Below, piece by piece: positions 37,483 through 48,866 of a DNA stretch of 64,000 nucleotides (the stretch's first letter is position 1; each line of letters starts with the position of its first letter). The DNA is from Aphrophora alni (Eukaryota > Arthropoda > Insecta > Hemiptera > Aphrophoridae): the NCBI GenBank assembly GCA_963513935.1, contig OY740772.1, forward strand, positions 107,357,797 to 107,421,796, given 5' to 3'. Under the pieces are notes generated by a model. That model was given only the letters and a program-made list of their open reading frames with translations, was not told the DNA's origin and did no database searches. The position numbers and the translations under genes are program-made.

Positions 37483-38107
37483 AGAGTAAGTTTAGTAATT
37501 AACAAAAATGTCGACCTTTCATGACCACAAGAAACTAAAGAAATCATTTTCAGCATTCCGTCCGTCCGTCCGTCCGTCCGTCGTCGTTTTCATCGCTCTT
37601 GTCTGTACGTAAGCACGAGAACAGCTATTAAAATTTAGATAACATTTATTTGGTGTAGAGGACTACAGTCTGGTTATATAGAAACCCCCAATGAAATTCA
37701 GAAAAATCAAATTAAAAATATCAAAATGGTTGTCATTTTAAACGGGTTTAAAAAAATATATTTTATACAATTTGTAGATGATTTTAATTGTGCATGTAAT
37801 TTTTCCAACCTTACATCTCTACAGCGAAGGTAAATTCAAAATGTAATTTCGGATATTGACCTTCCAAAAGAATTCCTATAGTTACAAGATCAAGGAATCA
37901 ATCAAAGACACAAGAGTAGCACGTTTAGGCTACTTCAGATAAGCACAGCTTTCTGACCGGCTGAGGCTGAAATACTGACACGAACGAAGCGATCATTGAT
38001 CTACCAATACAATTTAACATGTCCTATGAGGCCCAAAAAACCAACTTCTGAGCATTTCAATTAGATGATCTGTATGCATCACACTGTATGATTAGGCTGG
38101 GTATGTG
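37483..38107 (+). repeat. Family B repeat, near-complete copy with CCGT microsatellite
   Basis: AGAGTAAGTTTAGTAATTAA opens the copy. 37557-37583 is a run of CCGT/CGTC units. TTTGGTGTAGAGGACTACAG and a 3' GATGATCTGTATGCATCAC to GGCTGGGTATGTGCC end close it. Confidence 0.7.
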
Positions 38108-38714
38108 CCACAATGTGTGGGTAAATAACTTGTGATAATTGTAAATTGTACATATTATCGCTCAGAGTGTTGTCTATATTTTGGTTTGTCCAAAAAATAC
38201 CTCAAGATGCAAAAGTTTGATACATAAAAGATAAGAAAACTATTTTAGGAAAGAAGTCTTAATTAACTTAAAACATCTCAAAGTGAGTTTCATATTTCAA
38301 ACTGAAACCCTAGAGAAAAATTAGTACATAGAATATTGTACATTTCTACTTATAGTCAAATTGCGTTATGTTGTCACTATTAGGGTGAAGTCATTTGAAG
38401 TTTGAAGAATGGTTTTCTTTCGACCTAAGAATAAATCTCATTTACACTACAATGTATAATATTCAAAAGGAGAGCTCCTTTTTTGCCCTTGCATGTAATT
38501 TTGACGGTAGTTCTAGGTTTAGTTAGGTACAATTTTCCAAAAACTAGTAGAGATACACTCTTTTATCATGACTGTTCTCATATTTTTAAAACATAATGTA
38601 TTAGAATTATCTTTTAAACGTACAATTGGTATAAAAAGACAATTCGAAATATTTTCTAAGTTAACATTTTTTTAATATTCCAAAGTGCTATCATAATATG
38701 TATAAGGCCAGTAC
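38108..38714. other. AT-rich non-coding stretch
   Basis: Nothing recognisable. Confidence 0.45.
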
Positions 38715-38851
38715 CTTATGTTGATATGGCTGTATTATGCATGCAACTAAAATTGGTGTCTTCTGCTGAGCAGGCAGTAGTGTGAGAGCCACATCTTCAG
38801 GTAACAATTGTTTAGCAGATCTTGGAGCTTTCCGCTGATCGGCACATTTTT
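38715..38851 (-). CDS. Candidate internal exon, unknown protein (weak)
   Basis: A GC-richer block in AT-rich DNA. On the minus strand TCTCTGCAG supplies a possible acceptor at 38852 and CATAAG|GTACTG a possible donor at 38714. Between them one frame is open, with stretches such as KCADQRKAPRSAKQLLPEDV and ALTLLPAQQKTPILVACI. The frame is open to 38912, upstream of the acceptor, where a TTAGG-type GGTTAGGTTGCG lies. I do not recognise the protein, and no partner exons were found nearby. It may be an isolated exon of a large gene, a TE fragment, or chance. Confidence 0.3.
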
Positions 38852-39447
38852 CTGCAGAGATTTCTAAGATAGCCCACGATAGGTTAGGTTGCGTTACGTT
38901 GGAAATTGACATGATTTAGTCAGCTTACTTCAGTTTCTAAAATTGACTTTGAAGATTTAAAAAAATAACACGAATTCAAAGTTAAAAACAGATATTGCTT
39001 TTATGCTTTTCCGAAATTATTTATTGTAACATATTTTATCTTGCATTAATACGAACATAAATCTAAGAATGTTGGCCTATGTACCATTGACAAACGTAAT
39101 AAATCTTTAGCCAGAGTGTCAGTTAGCAACATGTATAAGAGTACAGAAATCGAGATAATGCAGCAGAAAACTGTGCCGTGTCTAAAAAAGAAGCATGTGT
39201 CTAAAGATAACTTTTAATAATTTGTAGACCTGTCAAACCCTTCTGTCCCTTGTCAAATGGAAATTCGGTGCTTAGAACACTGTCTACTCGACGGTATACA
39301 CCACGAAAAATAGTTCATTCAATTCGTGGTACCTATGCAGAAGACAATTACGTTTTCTATAAAAATTGCTTTACCTCTAATAAAATCCACTAGGACTGTA
39401 TTCTTTCAGTCAGCTGAGAAATAGTGAATACATATTATTACTTTTTA
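38852..39447. other. Non-coding stretch
   Basis: GGTTAGGTTGCGTTACG at 38881-38897 is a degenerate telomere-type run. No gene recognised. Confidence 0.4.
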
Positions 39448-39742
39448 AAACATAATAATCAGCTGATTTGATTACAATTGTAACCAATATTTACTAACTA
39501 ACCTGGAGCACAATTTCAAATAAAAATCATTTGAAACGGATGTCACGACATATTGCTTAATTTGTATCCAAACCAAATAAAAGTATATATAAATTTAATC
39601 AGGAAAAAAAATGTTTTACAATTAATTTGCTTAATTAATTGTACAGTACTTAACCAAAAGTACTGTTCTTCCCTTACATATATAGGCCCAAAGACTGTTT
39701 TTGTAGAATATCCTTCGTTGATTTTTTTTTTTTTTTATTTAT
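39448..39742 (+). repeat. Segment paired with 48867-49144
   Basis: AATAATCAGCTGATTTGATT, ATGTCACGACATATT, then CTTACATATATAGGCCCAAAG and TGTAGAATATCCTT recur in the same order at 48867-49144. Both copies continue into a family A repeat, so the family A unit here is part of a longer repeat. Confidence 0.75.
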
Positions 39743-39962
39743 TAAAGGCGAAAACTCTTGTCTTGAAAAAAGGGGGGAAACATCAAACCCCCCCCCAAGT
39801 CCTTGAACACTCTTAGCGTAGGGGGTTGGAAAATAACAAGAGGTGGTCAAGAGAGACCTGATAGGAAAGATGAAAGGGATGTATCTAACCCAAGACTATA
39901 TTAAAAACAGTTTAAATACAGATAGGTTTCTCAAGATTTCCAACCCAGTACTGACTATGAGT
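39743..39962 (+). repeat. Family A SINE-like repeat
   Basis: AAAGGCGAAAACTCTTGTC, GGTGGTCAAGAGAGACCTGA and CTAACCCAAGACTA to CCCAGTACTGACTATGAG. It is followed at 39970-40030 by a family B-like terminus (GGATCTGCATCTATTACATT). Confidence 0.75.
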
Positions 39963-41117
39963 ATGCTTTTAGGCACTAAATTTAAAGGATCTGCATCTAT
40001 TACATTACATCATAGGGCTCGCCAAGTACCATGATAGAGCCCATCTATTTGCTTTTCAATTGTTTGAATCAAAATTAATATTTACAAAACCAAAATTTGT
40101 TAAGTAATTGTTCTATAAGTTATATTTTTACAAAATTTGAAAAAACCTTATTGATGTTCTGGTGCTAATAATTCAAAAACAAATATTGTATCATTTAATA
40201 AATATAAAATAATATTTTCCTGTAAGTTGGTCTTATTTATTTTTAAAACGTGATACCACGAGATGGTTTAATGCAGTATTTCTTCCAAGACAAAATTAAA
40301 GTAAATCTTTATCAATCAAAACATTTTAATTTATTTTAAATGTACAATTAAACTACAATGTTGCAAATATTTTACAACCACTAATATTGTATATATACCT
40401 TTACTATTAACTCTTGTCAAATATCGACCATATGGTTGCTAAAAATCGAACGTTCAAAATAAATACTTTTCTACTGGGGTATTCATAAAACGTACTGTAA
40501 TAAGTGCAGAATAATTTAAACTCACAAAACATAATCAAATAGATTAAATACCTATTCAGTTAAAGGAGATACATGAATTTTTTTACAATAAATTAGACTT
40601 GTCCTATATTATAAATGGTTAAATCTTTAGTTGTAGTAATTTGATAACTTTTGATAGTTACTAATGTCACATACCTCCTACTTCATAACATAGTTTATGA
40701 TATTTCAGTAATATTTTGCCATTTATAAGCCAAGAATAGTAATAGAAACAGTTTTCTTGACTTCACAATATCTTCTGAAATACAAAATATTTACAATACA
40801 AATAATAACAAATACTGCAGCTGTAAAACCATGTGAGCTATTTGATTGATATAACACATTTTTTCTTTTACAATTTGACCAACAGGTTTTTATTTTGTTT
40901 GTATTTTTTAACAGCATTAAATCACAGTTATGGAAAATTCCCACTGTAATTGTAAATATATGTAATTTATGTTTTTCTATGTTGGTAACATGTTATTCAT
41001 ACTAACCACACCCAGGATTAATCTAAATTTAAACGTTTCAATTCCTCCACAAATATTTACAATGTTAATACATTATTGATATAAAAACAAGTATAAGATG
41101 ATATAGTAAATTTTACC
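39963..41117. other. AT-rich non-coding stretch
   Basis: Apart from the family B-like end at 39970-40030, nothing recognisable. Confidence 0.45.
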
Positions 41118-41300
41118 TTGAAAATTGTTAATTATTGTGGTATGGGAAACGTGTCGTGCAGGCGACCTACCTCACAGGAGACTACACTGAAACTGCGCAG
41201 TGATAGGCTCTCTGGTCGATCAATTCACATCGATTACAGCGCCTACTGCTGTGGCGGGTGTACTAAAGCAGAAGGTCAAACTATCACTTCATCCCTTTCA
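41118..41300. promoter_or_regulatory. Small CpG-richer patch with a CTCF-like motif (speculative)
   Basis: GC and CpG rise locally (GTCGTGCAGGCGACC). The minus strand reads CAGCAGTAGGCGCT at 41239-41252, close to the CTCF core (CASYAGRKGGCGC). It could be a boundary element, an unannotated promoter or a repeat. The 85-codon frame over it has no recognised motif. Confidence 0.2.
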
Positions 41301-41446
41301 TTGAATTATGTTTTATTGTATGCATGTTGTATTTTAGTGATAGAAAGATACTGTTATAAATTAAATAGTGCTTAATTGTTCTGAGAAGAAGGTGGAATGG
41401 GAAGGAGAGAAAACCTAACATAACGTAATAATAATTTTTTTTGAAT

Positions 41447-41680
41447 GTTTAAAGGCAAAAAAACCTCTCGGTCATCATCTTCAAAAAGAAATAAAATAAC
41501 ATAAATACCCTTAGCCCTCGAATACTTTAATACACGGTCGGAAGAGAACTATAGTTGGTCAAGATACATAATAGAAAAGATGAAAGAGAGGGATCTAACA
41601 AAGTACTACATGACAAGTGTAGATCCAGCTAGGGCCCTCGGGATTAATACGCCTGTACTTACTGTTAGTGAGGCCCTGGG
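41447..41680 (+). repeat. Family A SINE-like repeat, well preserved
   Basis: GTTTAAAGGCAAAAAAACCT, CTCGGTCATCATC, CTTAGCCCTCGAATACTT, GGTCGGAAGAGAAC, GATGAAAGAGAGGGATCTAA, GTAGATCCAGCTAGGGC and GTTAGTGAGGCCCTGGG, in order. Confidence 0.8.
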
Positions 41681-41780
41681 AATAATTTTCTTGATGCCGA
41701 AGAAATTAATTTCTAGATAAAGGAATCTAAAGCTTTCAGTTAACTAATAAGTAACATAAAACAAAACAAAAATAAGTATA

Positions 41781-41955
41781 AATAAAAACTCCTAGTCCTA
41801 GAATACAATAACAACGTCAGTGTTGGAAGGGGAAATAGATGAAGAGTTGGTCAAGAGATACCTGATACCTGGAAGAGAGGGATCCAAGAATACATGGAGA
41901 AAGTGTAAATCAAATACCACACCCGTACTCACTACTGTGAGCCCCTGAGGGTACT
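41781..41955 (+). repeat. Family A SINE-like repeat, 5'-truncated
   Basis: AGTCCTAGAATACAATAACA, GAGTTGGTCAAGAGATACC, GGAGAAAGTGTAAATC and GTGAGCCCCTGAGGGTAC. Confidence 0.78.
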
Positions 41956-42014
41956 TGTGTATTAAAAACCCACACATACTTGAGTATAATCGACTCAAGT
42001 CATGAACCTAGAGA

Positions 42015-44430
42015 AAAGAAACCTCTAAAGAAAATAACTCATTTACAAACTAATAATTCATAGGCTAACCAACATTCGACAACCTCGAATTATAGGCTAA
42101 TCTATTTTGAAAAAAATTAATTCATAGCCACGCCTTCTTCAAGAACACTATATCATTGACTAAGCCCACCTTCAAGAACCTCTAATTCATATCCACACCT
42201 ACTATCAAGAACTCTATATTATAGACTAGCTCACATTCAAGAACCTCTAATTCATATCCACACCTATTATTAAGAACACTATATTATAGACTAGCTCACA
42301 TTCAAGAACCTCTAATTCATATCCACACCTACTATCAAGAACTCTATATTGTAGACTAGCTCACATTCAAGAACCTCTAATTCATATCCACACCTACTAT
42401 CAAGAACTCTATATTATAGACTAGCTCACATTCAAGAACCTCTAATTCATATCCACACCTACTATCAAGAACTCTATATTGTAGACTAGCTCACATTCAA
42501 GACCCTCTAATTCATATCCACACCTACTATCAAGAACTCTATATTATAGACTAGCTCACATTCAAGAACCTCTAATTCATATCCACACCTACTATCAAGA
42601 ACTCTATATTATAGGCTAGCCCACCTTCAAAAACCTCTAATTCATATCCACACCTACCATCAAGAACTCTATATTATAGGCTAGCTCACTTTCAAGAACC
42701 TCTAATTCATATCCACACCTACCATCAAGAACACTATATTATAGGCTAGCCCACTTTCAAGAAACTTTAATTCATATCCACACCTACTATCAAGAACTCT
42801 ATATTATAGACTAGCTCACATTCAAGAACCTCTAATTCATATCCACACCTACTATCAAGAACTCTATATTATAGACTAGCTCACATTCAAGAACCTCTAA
42901 TTCATATCCACACCTACTATCAAGAACTCTATATTGTAGACTAGCTCACTTTCAAGAACCTCTAATTCATATCCACACCTACTATCAAGAACTCTATATT
43001 ATAGGCTAGCCCACCTTCAAAAACCTCTAATTCATATCCACACCTACCATCAAGAACTCTATATTATAGGCTAGCTCACTTTCAAGAACCTCTAATTCAT
43101 ATCCACACCTACCATCAAGAACACTATATTATAGGCTAGCCCACTTTCAAGAAACTTTAATTCATATCCACACCTACTATCAAGAACTCTATATTATAGA
43201 CTAGCTCACATTCAAGAACCTCTAATTCATATCCACACCTACTATCAAGAACTCTATATTATAGACTAGCTCACATTCAAGAACCTCTAATTCATATCCA
43301 CACCTACTATCAAGAACTCTATATTATAGACTAGCTCACATTCAAGAACCTCTAATTCATATCCACACCTACTATCAAGAACTCTATATTATAGGCTAGC
43401 TCACTTTCAAGAACCTCTAATTCATATCCACACCTACTATCAAGAACTCTATATTATAGACTAGCTCACATTCAAGAACCTCTAATTCATATCCACACCT
43501 ACTATCAAGAACTCTATATTGTAGACTAGCTCACATTCAAGACCCTCTAATTCATATCCACACCTACTATCAAGAACTCTATATTGTAGACTAGCTCACA
43601 TTCAAGACCCTCTAATTCATATCCACACCTACTATCAAGAACTCTATATTATAGACTAGCTCACATTCAAGAACCTCTAATTCATATCCACACCTACTAT
43701 CAAGAACTCTATATTATAGGCTAGCCCACCTTCAAAAACCTCTAATTCATATCCACACCTATTATTAAGAACACTATATTATAGGCTAGCCCACTTTCAA
43801 GAACCTCTAATTCATATCCACACCTACTATCAATAACTCTATATTATAGGCTAGCTCACTTTCAAGACCCTCTAATTCATATCCACACCTACTATCAAGA
43901 ACTCTATATTATAGGCTAGCCCACCTTCAAAAACCTCTAATTCATATCCACACCTACCATCAAGAACTCTATATTATAGGCTAGCTCACTTTCAAGAACC
44001 TCTAATTCATATCCACACCTACCATCAAGAACACTATATTATAGGCTAGCCCACTTTCAAGAAACTTTAATTCATATCCACACCTATTATCAAGAACTCT
44101 ATATTATAGGCTAGCCCACTTTCAAGAAACTCTAATTCATATCCACACCTATTATCAAGAACTCTATATTATAGGCTAGCCCACTTTCAAGAAACTCTAA
44201 TTCATATCCACACCTACCATCAAGAACTCTATATTATAGGCTAGCGAACTTGAAGAACGTCTAATTCATAGGCTAATCTACTTTCATATAATTTACAGCC
44301 ACACCTACCTTCAAGAACTTTATATCATAACGTAGCCCGCCTTCAAGAAAATCTAATTCATAATCTAACCTACTTCTAAGAACTTATAATTAATTTAAGC
44401 TAAACCACCTCTAACTCATATGCTAATTCT
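42015..44430. repeat. 65-bp satellite array, about 32 core copies
   Basis: Core units (about 42115-44250) repeat every 65 bp, for example AACCTCTAATTCATATCCAC then ATCAAGAACTCTATATTATA. The two halves of a unit (TTCAAGAACCTCTAATTCAT and TATCAAGAACTCTATATTAT) are related, so the unit is a dimer of a monomer of about 32 bp. The edges (42015-42115, 44250-44430) hold decayed monomers. A variant block (GGCTAGCCCACCTTCAAAAA, then ACCATCAAGAAC, then GAAACTTTAATTC) recurs starting at 42614, 43004 and 43914. Those spacings of 390 and 910 bp are exact multiples of 65. Confidence 0.95.
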
Positions 44431-45075
44431 TAACGCCCTGTTTGAAACAAATTGTCAAAGTATTGGATAATTTCTATCTATACTAACATTATACTTATAC
44501 ACTTCAAAGCTATACATTCCTTTCGAAAGAATTTTCTTTATAAATGTAATTTAAATACTTCAATTAAATATAAGCCTAATTATTTTTTATTCCAATTTAT
44601 ATTCAAGTATCTGGAAATATGTTAACACAAACTAATTAATTTCTTATAATTATATCAACATTTTACGTTCGACGGCGTTTGAACTAACCCTCTTCACAAG
44701 CTGATGAAAACAGAAAAGATTTATCCAAGTGAATATACTTCAAACAATACTATCAAAAGTTGTTTCACTTATATAGATACAGTGTTTGGTTTATTAAATA
44801 AACAGCTAGGTTGGTTTTCTCGGAAAATGTAAAATATTGCTTTCTTTTATCAGTACTGCCAGGCTTTGTAAATAATGTTGGGTATAATTGGAGCTCTAAC
44901 TTACAATTTTGCATGAGTAGGCCTAAATTCAATTTTAGACCTGGATTAACTTTCGCAATTATTCTTCCTTCTATTAATAGTATTAAAATGAAACAATATG
45001 ATAAAAGTTTTATTACCGTTTGATAATTTCACTAGTTGAATATTTAAATTTATGTTAAGACAAAATAAATTAACT
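44431..45075. other. AT-rich non-coding stretch
   Basis: A 70-codon frame at 44811-45023 has no recognised motif. Confidence 0.45.
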
Positions 45076-45344
45076 TAATATAATAGGAAACTTACCGTCA
45101 CCAATAGTCAAGAGTTATTTAAACGACGGCCGTTTCGGCTATTCTGCCATTATCAAGTTTTCAGGAGGAGTCACTCCGTTGTCATGAACACTTAACACTT
45201 AAACACAAAGTTTCACATGCATCTAAAACAAATACATACTTTACGTCACACATTAAAAACGATAATGGCAGAATAGCCGAAACGACCGTCGTTTAAATAA
45301 CGCTACTCTTGACTATTGGTGACGGTAAGTTTCCTATTATATTA
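45076..45344. repeat. Foldback element, about 80-bp near-perfect arms
   Basis: Left end TAATATAATAGGAAACTTAC and right end GTAAGTTTCCTATTATATTA are reverse complements, and the arms run to about 45160 and 45260. Both arms carry the GTTTCGGCTATTCTGCCATT motif or its complement. Confidence 0.9.
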
Positions 45345-46324
45345 ATTTATAACAATAGTCGGTATGGCAAAAAATATAAATTGTAATAAATTAACAATAG
45401 GCATTGTAACACGTCCTTTATTTTATGTTATAGATTTAATGCCATTTTGAACACAGAATAAATAATAAGTGGTGATTTGTTTTAAAATGCCAGAACATTT
45501 AATTTTCAATTTTTTTAAATTTAAATTAAAAATAAATAATAATAATAAACCCATAACCAAACTGAATCTTACCTAAACAAATTTAACCTCACCTAACTTT
45601 ATTAAATTATGTAACTTTTTTTTTAAATTTTCAGCTCAAAGTTAAATTAATACATTACAATTTATATATCAAACATGTATTTTTTCTTGTCTAAATACAA
45701 AATCCTTCCAGTCATCATCACCTTATTAAAAAAAAGGAAGAAATAAAACATGTATTAAGAAGACCCCTAGCCCTCGAATACAGTAACAGCGTTGGGGTTT
45801 GAAAAGAACAAATAAAAGACCTGATATAAAAGATGAAGGAAAGATATCTAACCCATTATTATTTTTTAATTATTGCCAAATTAATAACTAAAAACTCTTA
45901 ATGCTTTAGATATCTTTAGACCTTTTCAATTAATCCAGAAACAGGAAATCTGTAACAATCCTGAATTTCTTAAAGATAACTGTTATTTTATTACACATCG
46001 ATCCGTGATATCCAATTATTTTTTTCGAAATATCTGTTTGATATTTATAAAATATCTAAGACAAGTTTCTTGTTTCAGTAGCTTGGACAAGTTCTTTACT
46101 CAACCAGATACACTCACTCTACGTGCCTATTTTTGTCTATGATTGTACAAAATCTTGAATAATATTACGATTTTCTTCTTTTTTTTTTAGATTTTTAGAG
46201 AAGGAGATGTTTACAAATATATGAATTGCAAATGTTTGTCATTTTTTCTCTAAAATTAGCTATTTGAATAAGAATTTTAAAGTTATTTATACTAAAGACC
46301 GTAGGTACTTGGTGGTATTCCATT
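45345..46324. other. AT-rich stretch holding one family A copy
   Basis: Apart from the repeat at 45705-45866, nothing recognisable. Confidence 0.45.
45705..45866 (+). repeat. Family A SINE-like repeat, partial
   Basis: CCAGTCATCATCACCTTATT, CCTAGCCCTCGAATACAGTA, CAGCGTTGGGGTTTGAAAAG and GACCTGATATAAAAGATGAA. Confidence 0.75.
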
Positions 46325-46562
46325 TTAAATAAATTGAAAACAACATTTTTTTTCGTATAAACCACAATATTTTAATTGAATCTTGCCGACCATGGTTTCG
46401 CTAGTTAAAGCATTATCAAGGACTTTTACAAGAATGAATTGTAAAAGAGGACTTTTCTTGTAAAAGTCCTTGACAATGCTTTAACTAGCGAAACCATGGT
46501 CGGCAAGTTTCAATTAAAATATTGTGGTTTATTCTAAAAAAAATGTTGTTTTAATTTATTTA
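46325..46562. repeat. Foldback element, about 109-bp arms
   Basis: Arms 46325-46433 and about 46453-46562 are nearly perfect reverse complements; CTTGCCGACCATGGTTTCGC on the left answers GCGAAACCATGGTCGGCAAG on the right. The loop is under 20 bp. Confidence 0.92.
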
Positions 46563-48231
46563 AATTTAAAGTTCTTTAAAATTTAATTTTAAATCACGTA
46601 AATACGTTTTATAACATTTTTAAATAAATCTACACTTTTTTTTATTTTTTTATTTCAACAATAATGATTTTTGTAGGTGTGTAGATAATAATAAAGTTAT
46701 TTTGATTGAGCACTTTAATTGTTCTACAGATGTATAAAACAAGTTATAAAATCACAAAGGTTTCAACAATAGAACATAAAAACAAAATTATGGTTTACGA
46801 GTAAACTATATAATGTGAGCATGGTGACAATGATATATTTTCACTTTATGGCAGATAACTACGAAAAATATATTTGTAAAATATTTTACTGTAATAGCAA
46901 CATTCTCTGGTTCAAATTTTTTAAATGATTTTTTTTTTTTTGTTTTTGAAAAATAAAAACTTGATTTTTTTTCATTTGGATTCATTACTTACCTACTTTA
47001 CTCAGTACTGGTTTCATAGGACCTGAACATATTTTTTAAAATCTATAGTTATAGTCTACAGAGTGATTCAAAATTCCACTACAATATTTCTGAAGCTGAT
47101 TTTAGACCTTAAAATAAGTAGAAAAGGTTAGGTAAGTTTTCGTCTATCAGCTATTTTACTTTTATACACACAAAAATTATATCTTTGGAAGTAAATAAAA
47201 TATTGAGAGAATATTCAGTATACGAATTATTTATGTAACCTTTCACAAGTGTACCAAAAAACCAAGTGTTTAGTTCACACATTTTCAAAATGCCAAAATT
47301 AAATATTTTTAATGTTAAATATCTCATTAACATACAAAAAACAATAACATTACAAATATTTACAAAAAACAAAGAATTTTACTCTTCCTTTATGGTTAAA
47401 AGTAACCAAGCTATAGACAAAAAACTAAAAATATAATTTCTTGGTAATTGCATAAAACAACCAAGATTTACCTAAACCTTTATGAATGATTGTCGTAGTT
47501 GTTAATAATACAATATCTAGTCAACTCACCAAATTTGTACAAATGTGTTATTGCCAAGGTATTAGGGGAGGGGAAGTTATTAATTATTTTAATTATAATT
47601 AAAACACCACTAACCATTTTCAAACTGTAAAAGGGAATATTTTCATTTGTGATATATTTCGGTGAAATTAATTTCTGTTCAATGAATTATATTATGATTA
47701 ATAACAATTATCAAGATTACATAACATAAATTAGGCTAACTTTTGGTATAGTAACAATTAACACGAAATTATGTTTTTATTTTTTATCCTTTGAACTACA
47801 AGAAACATTTTAAAAGCATTAAACGAGAAAAATCTAGTTTCTCTTGTACGTTCAGTTGATATAGTAGTTTTCGACATAAAAATTTTAAACATCTGTCACT
47901 TGGAAAATGTGCCAAACAAAATATTGGCTTTCCGGTATACTGGTAAAAGGTTTCGTAAATATTGCTTATTCCAAATTTTTACTCAATATCTTATCTATTC
48001 TTAAAGACGTAATTATTTTATCTAAATACAGATGGCCTTAAGAATATTTTCCGTATGTATGTTTATATAAATGTTTTTTATTCTACCGAATTTTTCATCA
48101 CCCTGTATTGTAAAGTTATAAGAAAATGTTTCTTCTATAACAATCAATGATATAATAAAATTTATCAATAAATTATTTATATTATTCATCACTAAGTGGC
48201 ATTTAAATATAGTTAACTTTCTTTCTGTTCA
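46563..48231. other. AT-rich non-coding stretch, possible 3' UTR at its right end
   Basis: If the exon at 48232-48376 is real, AATAAA on the minus strand near 48078 would be a poly(A) signal. Otherwise nothing recognisable. Confidence 0.35.
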
Positions 48232-48376
48232 CTAAAAGTACTGATTGGTCTTTAGATTATTAATTGAAGTAGTAGATGGAAGCTTCACAACAAAGTTCAA
48301 GTCTTGTGAGAGTGGTTTTCTTGACTTCGGTTCTCTGACAATTCCATCTTGAAACTTGTGGAACAATTCCACTTGA
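48232..48376 (-). CDS. Candidate terminal exon, unknown protein (weak)
   Basis: On the minus strand a T-rich tract ending TTTGCAG (48380-48377) precedes 47 open codons ending in TAG (48234-48232). They contain VELFHKFQDGIVREPKSRK and PLSQDLNFVVKLPST. There is no ATG, so it could only be a terminal exon. I do not recognise the protein, and no upstream exon was found. Chance open frames of this length are expected in a window this size, so the call rests mainly on the adjoining acceptor-like sequence and the protein-like composition. Confidence 0.27.
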
Positions 48377-48866
48377 CTGCAAATTTTAAATAAAAAATGT
48401 CCATAAATTCAGTATTCTTTAAAGTGCAAAACACCGTGAAGAAGCACAGGCTTTTGATTTTATATTATTTTTTTATTCCTCAACTGCTTCTATTAAAAAT
48501 TTACATACATTTTAATGAAGTTACTGTACATAAACTACTATCCATTATAAAAACATATCATGTACTTTAATATCCATAACTAAAATATTTTACGTGACGA
48601 TGTATCATTTGTTGTGAAGCTTCAATTTATTTCAACTAATAATATCAAAACCATTTAATACTTTTAGTAAATAGAAAGGAAGCAAAAAAACTATATAAAA
48701 GTCTTTAGTCATGATGAAAAACAATTGTTTTTTCTTATTGTTCTTTAAAGCCCAAAAACCTCTCGGTCAATACCCCTTATAAAAAACTAAGAAAAGAACG
48801 TAAGATGAACCTCCACTAAAATCCACCCTGAGAATTAGGGAACGCATATTATTATATTTTAAAATT
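48377..48866. other. Non-coding stretch with a family A fragment
   Basis: 48743-48850 carries CTTTAAAGCCCAAAAACCTC, TCGGTCAATACCCCTTAT and AAGAAAAGAACGTAAGATGA, a 5' family A fragment. Confidence 0.6.

Noticed and set aside
42015..44430. Array of regularly spaced repeats resembling a CRISPR
   Set aside because: The whole 65-bp unit is conserved with no unique spacers, and the genome is eukaryotic. It is a satellite.
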